Both the position numbers and the translations under genes were made by a program. A stretch of DNA of 28,934 nucleotides from CATZDY01 sp045599035 (GTDB lineage Bacteria > Bacillota > Desulfotomaculia > Desulfotomaculales > Desulfocucumaceae). Position 1 is the stretch's first letter, and each line of letters begins with the position of its first letter. The stretch lies in the NCBI GenBank assembly GCA_045599035.1, contig JAZRVI010000045.1:1-28934 (forward strand), read 5' to 3'. A model generated the notes under the pieces. The model ran no database searches and was not told the origin of the DNA. It saw only the letters and a program-made list of their open reading frames with translations. Shown here one piece after another: positions 6,577 through 14,531 of this stretch.

Positions 6577-8309
6577 ATTTGGGTCATTTTAACCAAATAG
6601 CCTTCATTTTGTTGGATCAATTCAGCAAAGCTGCCCTGTTGCACAATTTTGCCGTTGTCCATCACTAGAATATGTTCAGCACTGCTGATGGTGTTGAGTT
6701 GGTGAGCAATAACAATAATAGTTACTTGTTTATGCAGTGACTTAATTACATTACGAATATTATATTCGTTTTCATAATCCAGCGAGGAAGTGGCTTCATC
6801 CAAAATAATTAATTGAGGGGAACCAGCCAAAGCTCGTGCCAAAACAATTCTTTGTTTTTCACCGCCGGACAGCCGAATCCCCCGTTCTCCAACCAGACTG
6901 TCCAGACCTTCCGGCAGCTTTTCGACAAATTCCCAGGCTTGAGCTAATTTGAGAGCTGCGATTAAATCCGCTTCCGGAAGTCCGGGGTGAAAACGCTGGA
7001 TATTTTCCCGAATGGTGGCATGAAGCAGCAGGGGGTCTTGAGGAACATAACTAATCTGTTTTTGCCAGCCTGCAATATTAGAGCTATCCAGCCTAATCCC
7101 ATCAATTAAAATGGAACCACTTTCCGGAATTAAAAAACCGGTAATTAAGTTTACCAAAGTGCTTTTGCCCGCTCCTGAGCAACCAACCAAAGCAATGACC
7201 TTTTGAGCCGGCAAAACCAAACTAAGATTTTGCAGCAGCTTTTGAGCGGAACTCCTATAAGAAAAGTTTACATTTTCCAAGCGAATCTCCCGACAGAGTT
7301 GGAAATCAATCGAAAGAGGGATTTTAAGGGAGGCCGACTGGCTGCTCAGTTCTTCCAGGGTGTTACTGAAAGCTTTATAAACCGGAAGGGTACTCATCAT
7401 ATTTTGTAAAGTTGCTTGCAGGGAAATATAAATGGGCCAAAGCCGGGAAAAAATATAAATCATAATAACTACTTTCGCAGTATTGAGAGCCAAAAAGCTT
7501 TGAGCCACAAAAAAAGCCAGGGCAACCAAAACAGCCGAACTGATAGAATAAATAGCCGCTGGCTGAATATAAATCCGGGTTAGCTCCAAATTACTTTGCT
7601 TATAGGCTTCGGTGGCTTCCCAAAAACGCTGCCGCTGGCTGTCCGAAATTCCATAGGCTCGAATTTCTTTAATTCCGCTGATCTGATCGTCAATTTCCTC
7701 AAAGAATTGCACGGAAGCTTCCCGCATTCGCTGGCCGCAGGCTTTGGACTTGATTAACATAGGTCGAAAAAACCAGAACAACATTGCTCCACAACTTAAA
7801 ATAAACAAGGTCAGCCAAAAGTTCATGACCAAAGCAATGCTAATTTGCACAGCAGCCGTTAACAAAAGACTGATGGATTTAACCAGCAGATTGGCGGTAT
7901 TGCTGATGCGTCCGGTATCCAGGTTAAAAAGATTGAGCAGGTGAGAGCGGCTGTACTGAATCAGCTTTTGCCAGTCAGCTTGGGCAATGGCATCATAAAG
8001 CCGCAGGCGAAGCCCCTGAGTGTAGTCCTGAATAAGGCGGTTATCCATCAAAGTAACATAGCGGGTCAGCAAGGCTTTGCAAATCATAATTGCCACAAAA
8101 AGCAGCAAAAGCAAAGCAAACCGAATCATTGAATCAGCAGGCAGAATAAAGCTGTTATTGGGAAAATTGAAGGAATCAAAAAAATTGAGCAGGGGAATGA
8201 GAATTACAATGCTCAGTCCGCTGCTTAAGGAACTGATAAAAGATAAAAGACTCATTTTGACGAAGCGTTGTTTATTTGAATTAAATATATCCTGAAAAAG
8301 CTCTTGCAT
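6570..8309 (-). CDS. ABC transporter half-transporter, MsbA-like exporter (TMD-NBD fusion)
   Basis: A 579-residue type IV exporter half-molecule. An N-terminal six-helix transmembrane domain (about 1-310) is fused to an ATPase with GCSGAGKST (Walker A), a Q-loop in SYVPQDPLL, the LSGGEKQR signature, LIILDEATSSLD (Walker B) and VIAHQ (switch His). Members work as dimers and export lipids, peptides or drugs; no partner subunit is adjacent, so a homodimer is likely. I placed the start at the ATG at 8309, eight bases after GGAG; the frame is open further upstream to 8444, but that region contains the promoter. It is monocistronic, with its own promoter (8350-8378) and terminator. The substrate cannot be predicted. 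Confidence 0.92.
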   Translation of the reverse strand: MQELFQDIFNSNKQRFVKMSLLSFISSLSSGLSIVILIPLLNFFDSFNFPNNSFILPADSMIRFALLLLLFVAIMICKALLTRYVTLMDNRLIQDYTQGLRLRLYDAIAQADWQKLIQYSRSHLLNLFNLDTGRISNTANLLVKSISLLLTAAVQISIALVMNFWLTLFILSCGAMLFWFFRPMLIKSKACGQRMREASVQFFEEIDDQISGIKEIRAYGISDSQRQRFWEATEAYKQSNLELTRIYIQPAAIYSISSAVLVALAFFVAQSFLALNTAKVVIMIYIFSRLWPIYISLQATLQNMMSTLPVYKAFSNTLEELSSQSASLKIPLSIDFQLCREIRLENVNFSYRSSAQKLLQNLSLVLPAQKVIALVGCSGAGKSTLVNLITGFLIPESGSILIDGIRLDSSNIAGWQKQISYVPQDPLLLHATIRENIQRFHPGLPEADLIAALKLAQAWEFVEKLPEGLDSLVGERGIRLSGGEKQRIVLARALAGSPQLIILDEATSSLDYENEYNIRNVIKSLHKQVTIIVIAHQLNTISSAEHILVMDNGKIVQQGSFAELIQQNEGYLVKMTQIE

Positions 8310-8349
8310 ACTGATTTCTCCAATTTTTCCAATCTGCCTGATCAGTATT

Positions 8350-8378
8350 AATATAACAGATTGATCCGGGAATAACAA
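8350..8378 (-). promoter_or_regulatory. Promoter of the ABC transporter gene
   Basis: On the minus strand, TTGTTA (8373-8378) and TATATT (8350-8355) have a 17-base spacer and lie about 40 bases upstream of the ATG at 8309. Confidence 0.6.
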
Positions 8379-8429
8379 GTAAATGGAAGGTTTAATTATT
8401 TTAGAGATAATCTGAAATCGAAATGAAGC

Positions 8430-8458
8430 TTGTCGTATTTTCAATTAATTGTTATAAT
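8430..8458 (+). promoter_or_regulatory. Promoter of the HD / radical SAM / mutS operon
   Basis: TTGTCG (8430-8435) and TATAAT (8453-8458) are 17 bases apart. It is divergent from the ABC transporter promoter. A very strong ribosome binding site (GAGGAGGG, about 8465-8472) follows but is not adjacent to any usable CDS start, because about 110 bases of leader intervene before the HD gene. Confidence 0.6.
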
Positions 8459-8491
8459 CAGGTAGAGGAGGGTTGAACTTATTAAAAAAAA

Positions 8492-8543
8492 GCTATTTAT
8501 AAATAGCCCGCGAGCAGAAACCCCTAAGCTTTAACAGCGAGGG
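8492..8543 (-). mobile_element. IS200/IS605-type right-end-like remnant with AT-rich palindrome
   Basis: Read on the minus strand, a hairpin (CCCT..GCT / AGC..AGGG, 8543-8522) is followed by GGTTTCTGCTCGCGGGC. This closely resembles the tail GGTTTCTTGCTCACGGC at window positions 86-102. It then runs into a perfect 16-bp palindrome, GCTATTTATAAATAGC (8492-8507). No transposase reading frame is nearby, so this would be a solo end or scar. Inferred from similarity within the window only. Confidence 0.4.
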
Positions 8544-8589
8544 AGCGTCAATACGAACTGGATACTTGAAAAATAATGGAGCCAAAAGC

Positions 8590-9177
8590 ATGAAAAAGAA
8601 GTTTATCGAAATTTATCAACAAAATATTGTCCGTCCCGGTTGGGATAAGCTGCTGGCCTGGCTGGAGCGTTCCGATTTTTTTACCGCTCCGGCCAGCAGT
8701 CGCTTTCATTTAAGCCGGGAAGGAGGACTTTGTGAGCATAGCCTGAATGTTTATTTTCGGCTGCAAAAGCTGGTGCTGGCCGAAAAGCAAATTGCGAAAG
8801 CCAGTGATTTGGACACTTCTCTGGCAGAAAGTTTGGCTATTTGCGGGCTTTTGCATGATGTGTGCAAGGTTAATTTCTATAAGATTGAAATGCGTAATAA
8901 AAAAGATGAGTATGGCCAATGGCAGCAGGTTCCTTTTTATACCACAGAAGATTTTGTTCCTTATGGGCATGGGGAAAAATCAGTTTATATTATCAGTTCC
9001 TTTATTCACCTTTCCCGGGAAGAAGCTATGGCCATTCGCTGGCATATGGGCGGCTTTGATGACACGGTCAAAGGCAACAGCTTTTTGGTCGGGCGAGCCT
9101 TTAATTTATTCCCTCTGGCCTTGCATCTGCATTTGGCTGATATGCAGGCCACTTACTTAGATGAAAATGAAATGTAA
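8590..9177 (+). CDS. HD-domain phosphohydrolase-like protein
   Basis: A 195-residue HD-superfamily protein. It has GGLCEHSLNVY (H50), GLLHDVCKVNFY (the HD pair at 89-90), YGHGEKSVYI, IRWHMGGFD and LHLADMQATYLDE, which together supply the usual metal-binding His/Asp set. Family members hydrolyse phosphate esters of nucleotides or act near RNA; the exact substrate is unknown. I chose the ATG at 8590 because GGAG lies eight bases upstream; the frame is open back to a TTG at 8566 that lacks a good site. It is the first gene of the operon, and its last 17 bases overlap the radical SAM gene. The leader between promoter and start contains an IS-end-like sequence. Confidence 0.85.
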   Translation: MKKKFIEIYQQNIVRPGWDKLLAWLERSDFFTAPASSRFHLSREGGLCEHSLNVYFRLQKLVLAEKQIAKASDLDTSLAESLAICGLLHDVCKVNFYKIEMRNKKDEYGQWQQVPFYTTEDFVPYGHGEKSVYIISSFIHLSREEAMAIRWHMGGFDDTVKGNSFLVGRAFNLFPLALHLHLADMQATYLDENEM

Positions 9178-10051
9178 TTTGTGTCCTCGTAATTGTGGAG
9201 CTGAACGGGAAAAAGGAGAAAAGGGCTTTTGTGGGGAAGGCTCTGCAATTCGAGCGGCTCAGGCGGCTTTATATTATGGAGAAGAACCTTGTATTTCCGG
9301 CAGCCGGGGTTCCGGAAATATTTTTTTCAGCGGCTGCTCTTTGCATTGTGTTTATTGTCAAAATCAGCCCGCTTCCTCTGGGCAAATTGGCCGGGTGCTT
9401 TCTCCCGAACGGCTGGCTCGGATTTTTTTGAATTTGCAGGAGCAAAAGGCTCATAATTTGAATTTGGTAACTGCCGGTCATTTTTTGCCCCAGGTGGCCA
9501 GGGCTTTGGAATTGGCCAAAAAGCAAGGATTAAGCATTCCGGTGGTTTATAATACCTCTGCTTATGAAAAAACAGAAAGCCTGGCTTTGCTTCAGGGCTT
9601 GATTGATATTTATTTGCCGGATTTGAAATATTTTTCTCCTGTCTTAAGTCAAAAATATTCCCGGGCGGCGGATTATTTTGCCATAGCAGCTCAGGCTTTG
9701 GCTGAAATGTTTCGGCAAACTGGAAAAATTTGCTTTGATTCGGAAGGAATCTTGCAGCGGGGTATGTTGGTGCGACACTTGCTATTGCCTGGGCAGGTGG
9801 AGGACAGCAAAAAAGTTGTGGAATATTTGTGGCGTACTTACGGCAATTCCATTTGGTTAAGCTTGATGAATCAATATACTCCCTTGGGCAATTTGGCAGC
9901 TTTTCCGGAACTGCAAAAGCCGGTCAGTCCGGAAGAATATCAGGAATTATTGGATTATGCTTTGGATTTGGGAATTACCCAGGCTTTTATTCAAGAGGAT
10001 ATGGCCTGTGGCCTGGAATATATCCCGGCCTTTGATTTGAGCGGGCTTTAA
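9161..10051 (+). CDS. Radical SAM protein, PflX-like (homologue of pyruvate formate-lyase activating enzyme)
   Basis: A 296-residue protein with an N-terminal cysteine cluster (C5, C8, C12, C24) and the radical SAM 4Fe-4S motif GCSLHCVYC (C59, C63, C66). NLVTAGHFLPQ, YNTSAYE, IYLPDLKYF and RHLLLPGQ follow. This matches the uncharacterised Fe-S protein family related to pyruvate formate-lyase activating enzyme. Its substrate is unknown, and there is no glycyl-radical enzyme gene in the window for it to activate. The first ATG (9161) and a second (9167) both lie inside the end of the HD gene, so translational coupling is likely. A strong hairpin separates it from mutS. Confidence 0.88.
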   Translation: MKMKCNLCPRNCGAEREKGEKGFCGEGSAIRAAQAALYYGEEPCISGSRGSGNIFFSGCSLHCVYCQNQPASSGQIGRVLSPERLARIFLNLQEQKAHNLNLVTAGHFLPQVARALELAKKQGLSIPVVYNTSAYEKTESLALLQGLIDIYLPDLKYFSPVLSQKYSRAADYFAIAAQALAEMFRQTGKICFDSEGILQRGMLVRHLLLPGQVEDSKKVVEYLWRTYGNSIWLSLMNQYTPLGNLAAFPELQKPVSPEEYQELLDYALDLGITQAFIQEDMACGLEYIPAFDLSGL

Positions 10052-10090
10052 GCTTGCTTTAGGTGAAGGATTGCTTAAACAATCAAACTT

Positions 10091-10119
10091 GATCCCCTCT
10101 GCCTTAGCAGCAGGGGATC
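10091..10119 (+). promoter_or_regulatory. Strong GC-rich stem-loop in the mutS leader
   Basis: GATCCCCTCTGC (10091-10102) pairs with GCAG(C)AGGGGATC (10107-10119) around a CTTA loop, giving 12 pairs with one bulge. There is no T-run after it, so it does not look like an intrinsic terminator. It lies 35 bases before the mutS start and could stabilise or process the mRNA between the radical SAM gene and mutS. Confidence 0.5.
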
Positions 10120-10153
10120 ATCAATTGAAGCTAAAAAAGGATGGTTATCAAGA

Positions 10154-12736
10154 ATGGCAAATACCCCCATGATGAAGCAGTATTTGGAAATTAAGGCTCA
10201 ATATCCGGATACTATTTTATTTTTTCGTTTAGGTGATTTCTATGAAATGTTTTTGGAAGATGCTCTGACTGCCTCCAAAGCTTTGGAAATAACCTTGACC
10301 AGCCGGGAGGCAGGGCAAAAAGAAAAAGTTCCCATGTGTGGGGTACCTTATCATTCGGCGGAAAGCTATATTGCCAAATTAGTTGCCAAAGGCTATAAGG
10401 TGGCTGTTTGTGAGCAAATGAAAGATCCGGAGACAACCAGGGGAATTGTCCAAAGGGAAGTAGTCCGAATTATTACTCCGGGAACGGTTCTGGATAGTCT
10501 GGAGGACAAGAAACATAATTTTTTAAGCGTAGTCTGGCCGGAATTTCAAGGCTATGGACTGGCCATAGCCGACATCAGTACCGGATTGCTGCAGATTGGC
10601 CAGTTTTCTTTTTCAGAGGCTTTGGCTGATGAATTATTTCGCTTGCAGCCCGCCGAATTGTTATTGCCGGATATGTCTTATTCCGGAATGGAGCAATACC
10701 AGCTCAGTCAGGATTTTCTGGCCGACATACAAAATCGGATTCATCCGGTAATTACTCGAATAGGAAATGAACTTTTTCAGGAAAACAAGGCTCTAAAGAA
10801 AGTAAAGGACTTGTGGAGCAGACAGAGAAATTGGAAAGAATTGCAGGCTTTACCCCTGGGACTTTTGGCAGCCGGGGTCTTATTGCTTTATCTGGAACAA
10901 ACTCAAAAAAAGGAAGTCAGACTTTTTTCGGAGGCACAGCTTCTGGGCGGAGCTAATTTTATGATTTTGGATGCCAATACCCGGCGTAATCTGGAATTGA
11001 CGGCCTCTCTGCGGGATAATGGCCGCTGGGGAACTTTGATTTGGGTTCTGGATCACACCCAAACCTCCATGGGGGGCAGATTGTTAAGAAATTGGCTGGA
11101 ACGGCCTTTATTGGAAGTAGAAGCCATCAATCAACGCCTGGAAGCTGTAGCCTGGTTGGTGGAGGATATTTTCAGTCGGGAACAGCTCACCGAGTTATTA
11201 AGCGGAGTCCATGACTTGGAACGGCTGACCAGCCGAGCGGCCTTTGGCTCGGCCAATGCCCGGGATTTACTGGCCTTAAAGGATTCTTTGCTGAAAATTC
11301 CGGATATTATAGAGATATTAAGCCATTGCCAGGCTGGACTTTTGCAGGAATTTTACCAGCAAATTGATGATTTACAGGATTTGGCTCAGGAATTGCATAT
11401 CGCTTTAAATGAAGAAGCCCCGGTTTCCTTAAAAGAGGGCGGCCTGATTCGGGAAGGCTATCGGGAAGATGTGGATCGTTTGAAAGCGGCTGCCCGGGAA
11501 GGTCAGACTTGGCTGCTGGATTTTGAAGCTCGAGAAAAACAGCGAACCGGAATTAAAACTCTGAAGGTGGGCTTTAACAAGGTTTTCGGCTATTATCTGG
11601 AGGTTAGCAAAGCCCAAAGCAAAGCGGTTCCAGAAGATTATGTTCGCAAACAAACTCTGGTCAATGCCGAACGCTATTTAAATCCGGCCTTAAAAGAAAT
11701 GGAAGAACAAATTCTGGGAGCGGAGGAAAAAAGTCTGCAACTGGAATATGAAATCTTTTGCAGCTTGCGGAATAAGGTGGGCAGCCTGTCCGACCGCTTA
11801 TTGAAAACAGCCGGTTTTTTGGCAGCTTTGGATGTAATTGCAGCATTTGCTCAAACTGCTTTAAAGGAAAATTATCGTCGGCCTAGAATAAATGAAAAAG
11901 AGAAAATTTTAATTAAGGGCGGACGGCATCCGGTGGTGGAGAAGGTTCTGGGGCCGGGCAATTTTGTGGCCAATGATCTGGAACTTTCGGATGCTAACCG
12001 GCTTTTATTGCTGACTGGTCCCAATATGGCCGGCAAAAGCACCTATATGCGGCAGATTGCTTTATTAACCATTATGGCTCAGGTCGGCAGTTTTGTTCCG
12101 GCAGAAGAAGCCGAAATTGGTGTGATAGATCGAATTTTCACTCGGATTGGAGCTGCTGACGATTTGGCCGGCGGGCAAAGTACCTTTATGGTGGAAATGA
12201 AGGAATGTCAGGTTATTTTGGCTAATGCTACCGCTCGCAGCCTGGTTATTATGGACGAGGTAGGACGGGGAACCAGTACCTATGACGGAATCAGTCTGGC
12301 CAGAGCTTTGGTAGATTATTTGCTCAACCGGCTTAGGGTTAAAACTATTTTTTCCACTCATTATCACGAATTAACCGATTTGGGCGAGCTGGAAGGCATT
12401 CAGCTTTATACCATGCTGGTTGAAGAACAGGAAAACAAAATTTATTTTTTACATAAGGTGGTTCCCGGCAAAGCCAATTGCAGCTATGGCATTCAGGTGG
12501 CGGCTTTGGCCGGACTGCCGGAAAGCGTTATTTTGCAGGCTCAGGCTCAAATGCAGATTTTGGAACAAAATCAGGAGCAAACCATCTTGCTGGAAATGCC
12601 AAAGCAAAGGACAGCTCAGTTTAATCCGGAGCAGACCAAGGTTTTGACGGAACTAAAGCAAATAGATCTTTTGGAGCTTACTCCCCTGGAAGCTTTTCAA
12701 AGAATTGTCCAATGGAAGGAAGTCCTTAATCAATAA
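10154..12736 (+). CDS. mutS: DNA mismatch repair protein MutS
   Basis: An 860-residue full-length MutS. The N-terminal mismatch-binding domain carries the F-x-E motif as FYE (29-31). Connector, core/lever and clamp domains follow. The C-terminal ABC ATPase has GPNMAGKST (from residue 622), a GGQSTFMVEM signature-like segment, LVIMDEVGRGTSTYDG (Walker B and D-loop) and FSTHYHEL (switch His). It binds mismatches and small loops as a clamp and recruits MutL, encoded about 3 kb downstream in the same direction. The start ATG is weakly preceded by AAGG about nine or more bases upstream. Length and all motifs look intact. The gene order mutS, two metabolic genes, mutL suggests a shared transcript. 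Confidence 0.98.
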   Translation: MANTPMMKQYLEIKAQYPDTILFFRLGDFYEMFLEDALTASKALEITLTSREAGQKEKVPMCGVPYHSAESYIAKLVAKGYKVAVCEQMKDPETTRGIVQREVVRIITPGTVLDSLEDKKHNFLSVVWPEFQGYGLAIADISTGLLQIGQFSFSEALADELFRLQPAELLLPDMSYSGMEQYQLSQDFLADIQNRIHPVITRIGNELFQENKALKKVKDLWSRQRNWKELQALPLGLLAAGVLLLYLEQTQKKEVRLFSEAQLLGGANFMILDANTRRNLELTASLRDNGRWGTLIWVLDHTQTSMGGRLLRNWLERPLLEVEAINQRLEAVAWLVEDIFSREQLTELLSGVHDLERLTSRAAFGSANARDLLALKDSLLKIPDIIEILSHCQAGLLQEFYQQIDDLQDLAQELHIALNEEAPVSLKEGGLIREGYREDVDRLKAAAREGQTWLLDFEAREKQRTGIKTLKVGFNKVFGYYLEVSKAQSKAVPEDYVRKQTLVNAERYLNPALKEMEEQILGAEEKSLQLEYEIFCSLRNKVGSLSDRLLKTAGFLAALDVIAAFAQTALKENYRRPRINEKEKILIKGGRHPVVEKVLGPGNFVANDLELSDANRLLLLTGPNMAGKSTYMRQIALLTIMAQVGSFVPAEEAEIGVIDRIFTRIGAADDLAGGQSTFMVEMKECQVILANATARSLVIMDEVGRGTSTYDGISLARALVDYLLNRLRVKTIFSTHYHELTDLGELEGIQLYTMLVEEQENKIYFLHKVVPGKANCSYGIQVAALAGLPESVILQAQAQMQILEQNQEQTILLEMPKQRTAQFNPEQTKVLTELKQIDLLELTPLEAFQRIVQWKEVLNQ

Positions 12737-12827
12737 ATTGAAAGCTGGGATTTTTTAAGGGGCTTTGAGAAAGTTGTCTTTATCCTTAATGCTGGTTGAT
12801 GTTAGGTAGAAGGGCAGGTGAAAATCT

Positions 12828-14531
12828 GTGTATATAGGAATCGATGTCGGGGGAACCTGTACCGATTCTGTCTTAATGGAAAAGGGTTTGGTGAAAAACT
12901 GGGTTAAAGTTCCAACCAAAACGGATTTGCTGGCTACTTTGCTGGAAGCTTTGGACGGGGTTTTGCAATGGATCCCACCGGATATGATTACCAGAGTGGC
13001 TTTAAGTACCACTATGATTACCAATTTAATTGTGGAGAAAAAATATGATCCGGTGGGCTTGATTCTAATTCCTGGCCCCGGTTTAAAATTGGATTCTTAT
13101 CTCCATTATTCTTCCAATACCCAGATTATAAGCGGGGTTATTGACTATCGGGGGCGGGAAATTGTCCCTTTGGATTTGGCCGAGGTGGCCGAAGCCATTT
13201 CAGCTTTGGCCACAGAAGGTTACCAAAAGGTGGCCGTAATTGGCAAGTTTTCCTGCCGCAATAATTGTCAGGAATTGCAAATTGCTGAAATTATCCGCTC
13301 TCGTTATCCTGACTGGCAGGTTGAATTGGGACACAAGGCTGCCGGACAGCTTAATTATCCCCGCCGGATCGTTTCAACCCTGTTAACCTGTGCTACCCGA
13401 GAAAAATATCAGTTTTTCCTGGAGTCAGTACAGCAGGCTTTAAAGCAGCGGCAAATTAATTGTCCGGTCTATATCCTGAAAGCTGATGGTGGAACCCTGC
13501 CCCTGCAGCAGTCTAAATCCAGACCCATTGAGACAATTTTCAGCGGCCCGGCAGCCAGCACTTTGGGGGTACAGGCTTTGCTGCCTCCCGGAGAGACGGC
13601 GGTGGCTGTGGATATAGGCGGGACTACCTCTGATTTAGCCTTAATCCTTTCCGGCAAACCTTTGCTGGACAGCAAAGGAGCCAAAGTTAATGATTGGCCG
13701 ACTCAGGTGCGGGCTTTGGCGGTAAAATCAGTTCCGGTGGGAGGTGATTCCCTGGTCGGTCGAGCCGGGCAGGAAATTATTATTTATTCCTATCGGAAAG
13801 GTTCGCCCTGCTGCTTGGGCGGAATCTCTCCCACGCCTACTGATGCCCTGCGGATTCTGGGTTTAAGCAAAATCGGCAATTATGATCTGGCCTGGAAAGC
13901 TTTGCAGGAATTGGGGCAGCCCCTGAATTTAAGTCCGGTGGAAGTGGCCTTTAAAATTATTAATCAAGTAACGATTTTAATTGCCCGGGAAATTGACCTG
14001 ATGTACAAGCAATGGGAACAGCATCCGGTTTACCGGGTCTGGGAGGTTCTGCAAAAACGCAAAATCAGGCCGCCTTTTATTGTTGGAGTAGGCGGCGGTG
14101 CTGCCGGCTTTATTACGGCTATTGCTGCTCAAATTGGTTCTTCCCCGGTCATTCCGCCTTATGCCCGAATTGCCAACGCCATTGGAGCAGCTTTGGCTCG
14201 TCCGACCTTGCAGGTGACCATGCGGGCGGATACCCAACAACGAATTTACAGCATTTTGGAAGAAGGTTATCAGGATAAGCTGGAGGAAGGTTATTTTGAC
14301 GAAGTGGCCGCTTTAAAATTGACCAGAGAATGGCTGGACGAACGCTGTCGGCTTTCCGGCCTGGAAATGACTGACGAACTGGGCGAACCGGAAATTATCC
14401 GCAAGGAAGTTTTTAATATTGTTCGAGAATGGTCCACTGTGGGGCGTTTGTATGATATTAGTATGCAAACTCAACGGGGAATTTTACACTATGTAGGAAC
14501 AGGAGATGAAAGAAATGACCAGAAACAATAA
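12828..14531 (+). CDS. Hydantoinase/oxoprolinase family protein (HyuA-like)
   Basis: A 567-residue protein with the ASKHA-type ATP-binding signatures of this family: YIGIDVGGTCTDSVL at the N-terminus, ALSTTMITNLIVEKK, FSGPAASTLGVQALL, AVAVDIGGTTSDLAL and VGVGGGAAGFITAIAA. Known relatives are ATP-dependent 5-oxoprolinase, N-methylhydantoinase A and acetone carboxylase subunits. At this length, without a HyuB partner gene nearby, the substrate is uncertain. It starts at GTG (12828) with AGGTGA six bases upstream. The last 17 bases overlap the HDAC-like gene, whose ribosome binding site (AGGAG, 14501-14505) is inside this gene, so the two are probably co-translated and functionally linked. Confidence 0.9.
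   Translation: MYIGIDVGGTCTDSVLMEKGLVKNWVKVPTKTDLLATLLEALDGVLQWIPPDMITRVALSTTMITNLIVEKKYDPVGLILIPGPGLKLDSYLHYSSNTQIISGVIDYRGREIVPLDLAEVAEAISALATEGYQKVAVIGKFSCRNNCQELQIAEIIRSRYPDWQVELGHKAAGQLNYPRRIVSTLLTCATREKYQFFLESVQQALKQRQINCPVYILKADGGTLPLQQSKSRPIETIFSGPAASTLGVQALLPPGETAVAVDIGGTTSDLALILSGKPLLDSKGAKVNDWPTQVRALAVKSVPVGGDSLVGRAGQEIIIYSYRKGSPCCLGGISPTPTDALRILGLSKIGNYDLAWKALQELGQPLNLSPVEVAFKIINQVTILIAREIDLMYKQWEQHPVYRVWEVLQKRKIRPPFIVGVGGGAAGFITAIAAQIGSSPVIPPYARIANAIGAALARPTLQVTMRADTQQRIYSILEEGYQDKLEEGYFDEVAALKLTREWLDERCRLSGLEMTDELGEPEIIRKEVFNIVREWSTVGRLYDISMQTQRGILHYVGTGDERNDQKQ

Noticed and set aside
8747..9160. Plus-strand frame of 137 codons overlapping the HD gene
   Set aside because: Out-of-frame shadow rich in Cys and Trp, without a ribosome binding site; the HD motifs are in the other frame.
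10091..10119. T-box riboswitch or intrinsic terminator
   Set aside because: No T-run follows and no T-box consensus (TGGNACCGCG) is present.
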